Assembly: GCF_901472495.1 (NCBI RefSeq)
Contig: NZ_LR590469.1
Location: forward strand, 3,100,001 to 3,164,000
DNA length: 64,000 nucleotides
Source: Yersinia enterocolitica subsp. enterocolitica
GTDB taxonomy: Bacteria > Pseudomonadota > Gammaproteobacteria > Enterobacterales > Enterobacteriaceae
Reading direction: 5' to 3'
The position numbers and the translations under genes were made by a program. Position 1 is the stretch's first letter, and every line of letters starts with the position of its first letter. The notes below the pieces were generated by a model that was given only the letters and a program-made list of their open reading frames with translations, was not told the origin of the DNA and did not search any database. Below, piece by piece: positions 54,190 to 62,848 of this stretch.

Positions 54190-55716
54190 AAAGCGAGTAT
54201 CGAATTCCTCACGTGATAACGGCTCCGAAAATAAAAAGCCCTGACCACATCGAATACCGTGTTTGAGTAGCCATTGCCGTTGTTCTTCGGTCTCGACACC
54301 TTCAGCCATCACACGGAGTTTCAGCACATCAGAAATGGTACTGATAATTCGCGCCATCGCATCGTCTTCTGGCAAATGCTTCACAAAGCTTTTATCCAAT
54401 TTAATGATATTCACTGGCAAGCTTTTCAGGTGATTGAGATATTGCAGACTCGAATAGCCGGTACCGAAATCATCCAGAGCAATCGATAAACCCAGCCCCT
54501 GTAACTCACGCAGCAATACATACGCGGCGTCGAGATTTTGAATCTGGGCGGTTTCTGTGATTTCCAACACCAATTGGCTCGGGTCAATGTTATAGCGACC
54601 AATCACGGTTTTTAGATGTGTAATGATACTATCGCATTGTATTTGCAAACCGGAAATATTGACCGCCAATGACAAGTTCATTCCTTGTGCTTTCCAGTCA
54701 GCCAGAATGCGGCATGCTTCCTCCAGCACCCAACTACCGAGCGGCATCATGGCCCCACTCTCTTCCGCATCAGGGACAAACTCAGAAGGTAAAAGATAAC
54801 TGCCGTCCGCCTGACGCCAGCGTAGCAATGCTTCGGCACCGATAATCCGCCGCTCTTCCATATCCCACTGCGGTTGTAAAAACAGGACGAAATCACGACG
54901 TTCAATCGCCTGCAAGATATCATTTTCCTGCGCCAACTGCTTTTGCGTTTTATGCAACGAAGACCGATCTGTGCTTTGGGTACGGCTCATTTCCGTATAG
55001 GCCTCAGTTAGCAGTTGCTGGTTACGATTATAATTGTGAACCAATATACCCAGTTCATCATCCTGATGATGGGCAGGCATAGTCAATTGATGGTTCAGCA
55101 CACCTTGCTGCCCAATATGTTCCAGCTCTTTAGCCATCGCCCGCAATGGATGAATAATCAGGCGATTAATACACCAGGCAATAGACACTGAGAGTACCAG
55201 TGCCAACAACAAATAAGTCGAGAGCATTGCCGACAAGGTGCTCAGAATAAACTGATACATACGATACGAGTCCACTTGTAACACCAAATGTGCCAGTGGT
55301 TGCGGATTAGCAGAGACTCGCTCCAGTGAATACAGCGGTACCGTTATCTGAACGGGCAGAGCAAAAATACGCTTGGCCCAGCGAGGGACTGGCCGCTCGG
55401 TGGGGAAACTTGCGTGTAAAACCTGAATTTGATTAGGCAGAATCACATCGGCACGGCTAAGAATGCCAATGGGCAGTAAGTTATTGAGGATGTTTTTGGC
55501 TTGTGGGATATCAACGCTCAAAATGGCTTCAGACAGCGGCTGACGCACGGAATAAGCGATACTCTCCAACTGCTTGGCGTAGTCATCTTTGCGCTGCTGC
55601 ACAAAGTGGAACAACTGAAGAACGATAAAAATACAGATGGTGACCAGTGCAACAACGGCCACTGCTGCCATTTGCTTAATCGTTAATGAACGCCTTACCC
55701 GCAAACTCACTCCCAC
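54175..55716 (-). CDS. pdeK: Membrane cyclic-di-GMP phosphodiesterase, HAMP-EAL without GGDEF
   Basis: A 513-residue protein with two membrane segments (about 17-38 and 160-182) flanking a periplasmic sensor part, a HAMP linker (about 183-235) and an EAL domain (about 263-505). All EAL catalytic marks are present: EALLRW at 295-300, NIS at 353-355, E385, DDFGTG at 415-420, K439, AEGVET at 471-476 and GQGFLF at 491-496. Position between dctA and bcsC matches E. coli pdeK (yhjK) and Yersinia hmsP, whose products carry a GGDEF domain between HAMP and EAL (about 650-670 residues). Here that domain of about 155 residues is absent, with only STDRSSLHKTQKQLAQEND at the joint. The stop codon lies at the edge of the ERIC array. 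It probably lowers cyclic-di-GMP that activates BcsA. Confidence 0.88.
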   Translation of the reverse strand: MGVSLRVRRSLTIKQMAAVAVVALVTICIFIVLQLFHFVQQRKDDYAKQLESIAYSVRQPLSEAILSVDIPQAKNILNNLLPIGILSRADVILPNQIQVLHASFPTERPVPRWAKRIFALPVQITVPLYSLERVSANPQPLAHLVLQVDSYRMYQFILSTLSAMLSTYLLLALVLSVSIAWCINRLIIHPLRAMAKELEHIGQQGVLNHQLTMPAHHQDDELGILVHNYNRNQQLLTEAYTEMSRTQSTDRSSLHKTQKQLAQENDILQAIERRDFVLFLQPQWDMEERRIIGAEALLRWRQADGSYLLPSEFVPDAEESGAMMPLGSWVLEEACRILADWKAQGMNLSLAVNISGLQIQCDSIITHLKTVIGRYNIDPSQLVLEITETAQIQNLDAAYVLLRELQGLGLSIALDDFGTGYSSLQYLNHLKSLPVNIIKLDKSFVKHLPEDDAMARIISTISDVLKLRVMAEGVETEEQRQWLLKHGIRCGQGFLFSEPLSREEFDTRFTLRP

Positions 55717-55934
55717 CCATTCCGACTGAATAAAATATGATGGTTGCCACTGTGATGCGGCGACTCATCAATGCTGTCCGAGTATACTCGATCGCCCTGA
55801 GATTTTATCTTGCGAAACTAAACCGGTTGGGAAGAATACCGTGGGTTTCGGTCTTTTCCTATCAAGATCGCAACTTCAAAGTGCTATTAAACACGATGAA
55901 GTTGCTTTTTTATGCAAATAAACTCAACTGGCGA

Positions 55935-58900
55935 TTACTTAAAGTCCGCGTAAGGCACTAACGGTTGTGGTGGCATATCCAGATCACCCTGCCATCCTGC
56001 CATTGAGTAGCGCAGGTAAATCAGCGCATGGCTTGGGGTATAATCTTTTGCTTGCTGGATATCCACTCCGGCACCCAGTGTCCAATGCGAGCTCAGACGG
56101 CGCTCAATTAATGCGCGTAAGGTGTAGCCCGCACCATTACTGCTGTCACCATAATCAAGATCATTCCGATCTGAGATACTCTTAATACTGTTGTTCAACA
56201 GACTTTGCAGTGGGTAACGTGCGCGATCATTGGTGGCTGAATGTGATAATGAAACCGACCCACCCAACTCCCAAGACCAGTTATCTGTCCGCTGCCGATA
56301 GTTTACCGGAATAGCCAGTGACAAATACTTTTGCGGACTGTAATACCCGCCCTGACCTAGTGTGTAGCCACTGAGATCTTTTTGGTAATGCCACCACATG
56401 CCATTCAAGCCGATGGTAAAACGGCGGTTATCTTCATTGATCAGCTTATAATAATAGCCAGTCATAAAACGCAAGCGCTGGTTATCAGCCACATTTTGTC
56501 CGGTCAGATAGTGATAACTTAAATCACTCCAGACCCCATTAGCCTCACCCCGGTCATAACTGGCACCCAAGCTGACACCGTTGGCACGAACGCCGCCCCA
56601 AGTAACATTGGTATTGGGATCACGCGTTCCGGCAAAGGCCAGTAACGAGCTGGATAGCGGCCGCCGTGACGCCGTTGCAGTCCAGCCAATATGGTTCCAG
56701 CTGTTGCTGTATGCCAAGCCGCCGACCACATCGACCACCTCAAATCCCATCGGGGTAGTACCAATATCCGTGGCCCAATGATCATTTTGCCACCCCATTG
56801 CGATACTGGTGCCACTCGCGCGCTGGCGAATATCACCCTCGCATCCGGCCTTATAACAAGTACCGAACTTCTCCTTATATACACCCTTGGTATTCGCAAA
56901 TGTGCTGGCATTCATCTCAATGATGTCACTACGGAAAAAAGCGCGGCCATCTGCAAGCGGTGTATCAACCTGAGCCATAGTATTAAACGCGCTCAGATCA
57001 GAAATACCCCCTGTGCCGCTAGATCCCCAATAATCCTGATCCAATGTGACGCGGGTATCCTGCTGCCGATAGAGGTCGGCAGCATCAGCACGAATACCGC
57101 GTTTGAGCCAATCATCCGTGGCCTGATTACGTGTCAGTAAGGTATAGCTGTCATTATCTGTCGGCAGTGTCGGTGCAATACCGCTGGCGACCATCGCCTG
57201 CTTGAAATCATCTTGCGCAGCAACTGGCTGCCCTTGTGATTGTGCTAAACGGGCCGAGTCACGAAACACCAGCGCATTATCCTGTGATGGTGCGCCTTTG
57301 GCGGCAGCCGGTTTCAACCGTTGGAAGATATCGGCTGCTTTTTGTGGATCACCCACACCGCTCCAGGCATTGGCGACCCGCCGTTGGGTATTTAAGCTGG
57401 CACCTTCGCCCGTCAGTGGTTCAGTTTGCAAATGCTGACGTGCATCGCTAAGGCGGCCTTCGGCAATATAAGCCTCAATTTCACCCAAACGCGCATCAGG
57501 GTTTTGTGGCTCGCGCGCTCGAATACGCTGATAGCCCGCCAGCGCTTCACTGTAATCGCCGCGTTCCAGCGCCCAATCAGCCAGTGTCAGGTCAATTTGT
57601 GTATTCGCAGGTTGCTGACGTAACGCGGTTATCGCCCCGCTTTCATCACCATTTTCCCGTAGCTGACGCGCCAATGTCAGCACTTGATCTAATTTCAAGC
57701 GCTGATCTAATTCACGGATATTATCGTTCCATTGCGCCGCAGGCAGTGTGGTCAGATGTACCAATGCCTGGCTATCTCGCTCGGTGCTGGAAAGGTAGAG
57801 CGCGTAAGCATAGACCTGCTCTGGGTCACCCGGTTTACGACTGGCCAATTGGTGGAACTCTGCATCCGCTTGCGCCAAATGGCCATCTTGCGCCAATGCT
57901 TGTGCTAACCGGTAAGTTATCCAGACATCATTCGGTGCCATCTTTTGCGCTTGCCGGTATTTCTCTGCCGCCTGATGCCACTGTTGCTGTGCCGCCAACA
58001 TTTCAGCCTGCTGTTTCAGCATATCCAATTGCAGGCTATTGAGTGTGTCGCGCATTTTTGCCTGTTGGCTACGCGGCAAGTTATTCAGGTAATTGAGTGC
58101 TTTTTGTGGGGATTCACGTTGATAGATATTTGCCAGGCCACGCACCGCGCTGCTATTGGCTGGATCCAGACGCAATGCTTGCTGGTAATGCTGCTCGGCA
58201 GTTTTATCATCATGACGGGCCACGGCCACATCCCCCAAACCAATCAGTGCATAACTGTCGCTGCCATCTATTTGACGTGCCTGCTGGTATTTTTGCTGGG
58301 CCAGGGCAGTATTACCGGCTTTCAGCGCCTTATCCCCTTCATCATTCAGCAGCCAGTAACGGTTGGTCTTGATCAAACTGGCCCATTTATCGCTCTTCAG
58401 ACCGTCTTTATCTGATTTTTGTGCCTGTTCAAACAACCGCAAAGCCTGTGCACGATCTCCCGCACGGGCATAAGCCAGGCCCAGTGCGCCCACAATTTCT
58501 GGATCATTGGGAGAGGCTGCCAATGCTTGTTTCAATGCTGGTATTGCAGCCACGCCACTACCACTGTCAACTTTCGCCAGCCCACTTAACCGCGCCTGGT
58601 AGGTTGGATCGGCCAACATCGTTTGCTGATTAGCCAGCTCTTTGCGAGCAATATCTGCTTGTGGGCCAGTTGAAAACACATCAAGAAAATGGGTCAATGC
58701 GGTGACACTTTGCGGGCTTACCGTCATCGTTTTGATGGTATCCATCCACAAATCAGCGGCATCTGACGTTCCGTTCGGGTCTGTGGCCACTTTCTCCAAT
58801 AGCGCGTAGCCTTGTGCGGCCTTTTGTTGGCTGAAATACATGCGCGCCAATGCCATGCGCAGAGCGACGTTGCCCGGATATTGTTGGTCTAACGAAGCAA

Positions 58901-59420
58901 GTTTCTGGGTAGCCAGGACTTCCTGACCCGGTAACCGCGCCACCAGCCGCCAATATTCAACCGCCAGATCCAGTGTGGGTGGATTCCCTTGCAGCAACTG
59001 ATCATATTTAACTTTTGCTTCTGCGACTCGCCCTGCGGTTGCCAACAGGCGCGCCTCTTGCAATTGCTGACGCACCTCTGGTTTTGTCATGGCCAACATC
59101 AGTTTAGCGCGCCGATACACCTCAGAGTCAGGTGCCAATTGTTGCAATTTATCTAACTGTTTTTGTGCTTCCGCCAGATTCCCTTGCCGCAATGCCTGAC
59201 GTATTCCCGCCGCAATGACATCCGGATTATTCGGGTCCATCATGTTCAGGCGATACAGTGACTGCTTAACCAACTCATCTTTATTAGTCGCCTCGCCCAA
59301 TCGTACCTGTTCGAGTAAAAACTGGGTTGGCGAGACAGCTTCGGCCCCCCGCGCCACACCAACAAATGCTTGAGGCAATAACGCCAGGCTTAACAGCCAG
59401 TTTATTTTAATGTTGCGCAT
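55935..59420 (-). CDS. bcsC: Cellulose synthase outer-membrane subunit
   Basis: A protein of about 1161 residues with a signal peptide (about 1-25, ending near GVARGAEA), a long periplasmic tetratricopeptide-repeat section (to about 770; A-x-Y-Q and ALGLAYARAGDRAQALRLF type repeats) and a C-terminal outer-membrane barrel (about 800-1160) through which the glucan leaves. The barrel has a CYKAGC pair of cysteines. The frame starts four codons earlier at 59432, but the ATG at 59420 has a better ribosome site. It overlaps the end of bcsZ by about 19 bases, indicating coupled translation. Last gene of the bcsA-B-Z-C operon here. Confidence 0.93.
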   Translation of the reverse strand: MRNIKINWLLSLALLPQAFVGVARGAEAVSPTQFLLEQVRLGEATNKDELVKQSLYRLNMMDPNNPDVIAAGIRQALRQGNLAEAQKQLDKLQQLAPDSEVYRRAKLMLAMTKPEVRQQLQEARLLATAGRVAEAKVKYDQLLQGNPPTLDLAVEYWRLVARLPGQEVLATQKLASLDQQYPGNVALRMALARMYFSQQKAAQGYALLEKVATDPNGTSDAADLWMDTIKTMTVSPQSVTALTHFLDVFSTGPQADIARKELANQQTMLADPTYQARLSGLAKVDSGSGVAAIPALKQALAASPNDPEIVGALGLAYARAGDRAQALRLFEQAQKSDKDGLKSDKWASLIKTNRYWLLNDEGDKALKAGNTALAQQKYQQARQIDGSDSYALIGLGDVAVARHDDKTAEQHYQQALRLDPANSSAVRGLANIYQRESPQKALNYLNNLPRSQQAKMRDTLNSLQLDMLKQQAEMLAAQQQWHQAAEKYRQAQKMAPNDVWITYRLAQALAQDGHLAQADAEFHQLASRKPGDPEQVYAYALYLSSTERDSQALVHLTTLPAAQWNDNIRELDQRLKLDQVLTLARQLRENGDESGAITALRQQPANTQIDLTLADWALERGDYSEALAGYQRIRAREPQNPDARLGEIEAYIAEGRLSDARQHLQTEPLTGEGASLNTQRRVANAWSGVGDPQKAADIFQRLKPAAAKGAPSQDNALVFRDSARLAQSQGQPVAAQDDFKQAMVASGIAPTLPTDNDSYTLLTRNQATDDWLKRGIRADAADLYRQQDTRVTLDQDYWGSSGTGGISDLSAFNTMAQVDTPLADGRAFFRSDIIEMNASTFANTKGVYKEKFGTCYKAGCEGDIRQRASGTSIAMGWQNDHWATDIGTTPMGFEVVDVVGGLAYSNSWNHIGWTATASRRPLSSSLLAFAGTRDPNTNVTWGGVRANGVSLGASYDRGEANGVWSDLSYHYLTGQNVADNQRLRFMTGYYYKLINEDNRRFTIGLNGMWWHYQKDLSGYTLGQGGYYSPQKYLSLAIPVNYRQRTDNWSWELGGSVSLSHSATNDRARYPLQSLLNNSIKSISDRNDLDYGDSSNGAGYTLRALIERRLSSHWTLGAGVDIQQAKDYTPSHALIYLRYSMAGWQGDLDMPPQPLVPYADFK

Positions 59421-60520
59421 TGACTGTTCCATGAGGGCTGAAGCTCACCCTGCCGATTAAAGCTATAACGATGTTGTGCCCATCCCTGACCAAACAGTGT
59501 CAGCACCGCACTGTAGTAAGCATCGGCTCCCGGAGGTGAATCTTGTACCCGTTTTTGTTGTTGGCTAAGCGCCTGCTGATTAAACGGTGCAGGACCACTG
59601 GCTAAAAACGGTAATAATGCCGCCGAAAAGCCAACCGGCCCATCACCGGTTGTTTTGCCAGTCAACGTATCGGCCTTTTCCGGTGGCAAACCTTGCTGCT
59701 GGGTGACTTCAGCCATCGGTTGGAAGTGTTGGATAAGTGCCGCCTTTTGCGGACTGTTATTTGATAACATCCCGGCCCATAAGTAAGTACGAATCGCATC
59801 GTAGCTACCGAGATTTGGGTGAGTTTCATCCGGCTGCCAGCCTTTATCTTTTTGCCACACCACCCAGTCAGGGCTGAAACCACGCGGTGCTGTTTCCAGC
59901 CATAGCCGCTGATTGGTTTTCACCATAGCTTTCCACGGCCCGGCAAGGGAGGCGAAACGCGCCAGCAATTGTGGTGGCAAGTAGCTCGGATTGAGCCGCC
60001 AACGCTCTTCATTATTAAAGCCAATTTTGCCCGGTAATAACATTTCACCTAAGCCGGGAATATTTACCACTTCTTCTTTGGCAATGCGTTGCAGCAGCAA
60101 GGTTCCTATGGTCTGGTAGCGGCGAGTATCCCACAATCGGCCAGCCTCTAATAAACTGTAAGCAATCCATAAATCAGCATCCGAAGCCGAGTTTGGGTCG
60201 AGAATATCCCAGCTATGCTCATTGCGTTGCCCCCACAACCATGCGGGTAGACGGGCGGTTAAATCTCCCGCTGACAAGTTATTTTCTGTCCAAGTGAGTA
60301 ATCGATCGAATGTCTCGCGATCATCAGCTACCAGCGCAAAAAACAAGCCGTAACTTTGCCCCTCCGACGTGGTGACTTTCCTCGGGTTGCTGGGGTCGAT
60401 AACTCGCCCCGACTCACTGATATAGTGTTGTTTGAACTGCTGCCATGCTGGCCAATCACAAGCTGCTGCGGTACCAAAACTGGCAAGCAGCAGCAGGATG
60501 CATACCAGTCGTTTAAACAT
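59402..60520 (-). CDS. bcsZ: Periplasmic endo-1,4-beta-glucanase of the cellulose operon
   Basis: A 372-residue glycoside hydrolase family 8 protein with a signal peptide (MFKRLVCILLLLASFGTAAA, then CDW). The general-acid region is TTSEGQSYGLFFAL near residue 50, and the catalytic aspartate is expected in GSYDAIRTYLW near 240. BcsZ trims cellulose in the periplasm and is needed for proper export. The ATG at 60520 is chosen: AGGA lies eight bases upstream, whereas the ATG at 60529 overlaps that site. It starts 14 bases after bcsB and overlaps bcsC. Confidence 0.93.
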   Translation of the reverse strand: MFKRLVCILLLLASFGTAAACDWPAWQQFKQHYISESGRVIDPSNPRKVTTSEGQSYGLFFALVADDRETFDRLLTWTENNLSAGDLTARLPAWLWGQRNEHSWDILDPNSASDADLWIAYSLLEAGRLWDTRRYQTIGTLLLQRIAKEEVVNIPGLGEMLLPGKIGFNNEERWRLNPSYLPPQLLARFASLAGPWKAMVKTNQRLWLETAPRGFSPDWVVWQKDKGWQPDETHPNLGSYDAIRTYLWAGMLSNNSPQKAALIQHFQPMAEVTQQQGLPPEKADTLTGKTTGDGPVGFSAALLPFLASGPAPFNQQALSQQQKRVQDSPPGADAYYSAVLTLFGQGWAQHRYSFNRQGELQPSWNSQCATLK

Positions 60521-60534
60521 CACGACCATCCTAA

Positions 60535-62838
60535 TTAATCTCTCTCATCAGGTGATAACCGGCGGCGGCTAATCAGGCGTAACAAGCGCCAGGCCATCAT
60601 TGCAGCAATCACTACGACTAATACCGCGACACCCGCCAGCAGAACCGGATGGGTAGATAAGCTGTGCCAGATGCGCTCCCACCAAGGTAAATGGCCGACA
60701 TCATAGGTGTCGCCAACGCGCAGGCTGTTCACGCCTGACTCACGGATAACCGCGACCGAGCCAAATACCGCCTCACGTTTGCCGCTGTCGAGCAACGCGT
60801 TATTCAGTAAGCTGTAGCCATGCGGGCTGTCAGCCAATAACGCCACGATACTGCGCTGCGGGAAGTTAGGTGACTGTACGCCGATAATGGCCGACATCGC
60901 TCCTTCAGAACTGACGGTCACTTTGCTGTCCGCCACTCTATCGGAAGCGGGAGCTAACATGTCCGGCAAGCCCGTTTGGCGATTTGGCATTTTGACCCAG
61001 CTCTGGGTTTGATCCACCAGCAAGTTAATCTTCTGGTCATCACGTAATTCAGGCGGAATGGTACCGATAATCAGCACATCGACATCTTGGTCTTTTGCCT
61101 GTGACCAGTCGTCGGTGATGTTGATACCCACCGCCGGATAGCCGACTTGCGCCCCGATATTCCCCACGGTATTCAACAGTGTAGTCAGTTGTGACGGCGC
61201 AGGTTTCGGTGGCACCAAGACCAGGGTCTCGGAGAGATCTGCCAGACGACTGAATGGGAAGCCGGCATTAGCAAATGCCCGTAAATCTGGCATTTCCATA
61301 AAGTGACGGTAACCGGAGAAATCGATAGTGGAATTACCATCAATCACCGCGTGGTTTGGCGCGGTCGAGTAGGTTTCACAGCGCCCTTCCGCACCGCTCG
61401 CCAACAAGGTGCTGTAGTCAAAATCAAAGCGTAACTGGTTGGTGGCCCCCAGTTTCAATGCCGGAATGGTCAACCGCCTGGCAGAGTCTTGTAAGCCTTG
61501 CAGTAATGGCAGACGCAGGATTTTACTGTCTTCCGGCGTATTCGGCGACAGCGGGTAGTCCTGCACAAATTGATTATTCAGGCTAATACTTAAGCGGGAG
61601 CCATCCATTAGGCGCGTTGAGGTGTAACGATATTTCAAACGCATATCAATGCCCGCACTGCGGATCAGGAACAAGTCCGGTGGCAGGTTCAGCGATAATG
61701 AGATCGGCGGCGGCAACAAACCGGTAGTTTGCAGTTGATCCGGATATTGCTGTAACTCAGCAAAAGTCATTGGCCGGTCGGTACGCACCCAGTTTGGCGC
61801 ATCATAAGGCTGGCGTGGTACCAGTTGCTCGACTTTATCTACCGTCACATTTTGACCACGGAACAGAATATTGCCTTGCGCTATCCCCTGTGCCGCCATG
61901 ATCAGGTCATTATCATCACGGCCCAGAATCAGTAACAGCTTCACATACGGGTTATCCGGATGACTGATAATTTCCACCGTCGGTGCTTTGACTGGCGGGT
62001 AATCTTTCAAGAAATCAGGGCGTTGAGCATTAGTTGCAAACACCACAGCATGTTGAGTCGGCAGTTGATTATACAAAACAGGAAAGTTCTGCCCACGCCA
62101 TTGCGCTTTGTCACCCAGCCAGGATGCAAAAATAGACGCCGCGCGCTGCTGCGCCACATCAGGTGCCGTAGCGAAAACGACAGGTAACGTTAACGGGCGG
62201 TTATCCCGCGCATCAAAGAAAGGCTCTGGGAAATGGGACAAATCATTTTTGACTGCCAATGATTGATAGCGTAAATCCAACGAGCTGGATTTGCTGATAT
62301 CCAGCCACAGCGTATTACTGGCCGGATTCTCACAAATGTTTTGATAGTGGCCGACAAACACTAACCGCAGCCGATTGAAATCACTGATATAAAGCGGATC
62401 AATCGGCAACTGGAACCGTGTTGGTTTACCCAGTTGCTCTTTGGTGATTGCCGTGACCCCCATCAGCTCATCATTCAAAAAGACTTTAACCTGTGATTCC
62501 ACCGGAATAAGTGAAGGTGACGGCGTAAATTCGAGGTTTAACATCGCATTAGTGACAACTTCATCACTGCGCACGCCAAATTCAATCACCCCTTCTGGAT
62601 GGGTACCGCGCAAGGCGAATGTCCCCGGTGGCGGGGCAATCTTGGCAAAGGTGTAAGTGACATCGCGAACGGGGACATTCGGCAATGCCGCCGGAGCGAC
62701 AGGAGCTAAATCCACTGTTGCTGCGACAGCAGTGGTCGAGGCCGCCGATTGAAGCGACGGAACTGCTGGTGTTTCGGCATGGGTGAATGGCGTCAATCCC
62801 AAAGCCAGTGCGGTAAACCAGGTTATTTTTCTCGTCAT
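60535..62838 (-). CDS. bcsB: Cellulose synthase periplasmic regulatory subunit
   Basis: A BcsB protein of about 767 residues. It has a signal peptide after MTRKITWFTALALGLTPFTHA, two carbohydrate-binding and flavodoxin-like repeats in the periplasm, and a C-terminal membrane anchor (about 735-755, followed by RLLRLISRRRLSPDERD). BcsB guides the glucan across the periplasm and is required with BcsA for synthesis. The open frame runs back into the end of bcsA; tandem ATGs at 62841 and 62838 are the family start. The start lies about 10 bases after the bcsA stop, in an ATGATG-rich stretch with no strong ribosome site, suggesting coupling to bcsA translation. Confidence 0.93.
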   Translation of the reverse strand: MTRKITWFTALALGLTPFTHAETPAVPSLQSAASTTAVAATVDLAPVAPAALPNVPVRDVTYTFAKIAPPPGTFALRGTHPEGVIEFGVRSDEVVTNAMLNLEFTPSPSLIPVESQVKVFLNDELMGVTAITKEQLGKPTRFQLPIDPLYISDFNRLRLVFVGHYQNICENPASNTLWLDISKSSSLDLRYQSLAVKNDLSHFPEPFFDARDNRPLTLPVVFATAPDVAQQRAASIFASWLGDKAQWRGQNFPVLYNQLPTQHAVVFATNAQRPDFLKDYPPVKAPTVEIISHPDNPYVKLLLILGRDDNDLIMAAQGIAQGNILFRGQNVTVDKVEQLVPRQPYDAPNWVRTDRPMTFAELQQYPDQLQTTGLLPPPISLSLNLPPDLFLIRSAGIDMRLKYRYTSTRLMDGSRLSISLNNQFVQDYPLSPNTPEDSKILRLPLLQGLQDSARRLTIPALKLGATNQLRFDFDYSTLLASGAEGRCETYSTAPNHAVIDGNSTIDFSGYRHFMEMPDLRAFANAGFPFSRLADLSETLVLVPPKPAPSQLTTLLNTVGNIGAQVGYPAVGINITDDWSQAKDQDVDVLIIGTIPPELRDDQKINLLVDQTQSWVKMPNRQTGLPDMLAPASDRVADSKVTVSSEGAMSAIIGVQSPNFPQRSIVALLADSPHGYSLLNNALLDSGKREAVFGSVAVIRESGVNSLRVGDTYDVGHLPWWERIWHSLSTHPVLLAGVAVLVVVIAAMMAWRLLRLISRRRLSPDERD

Positions 62839-62848
62839 CATATCATCA

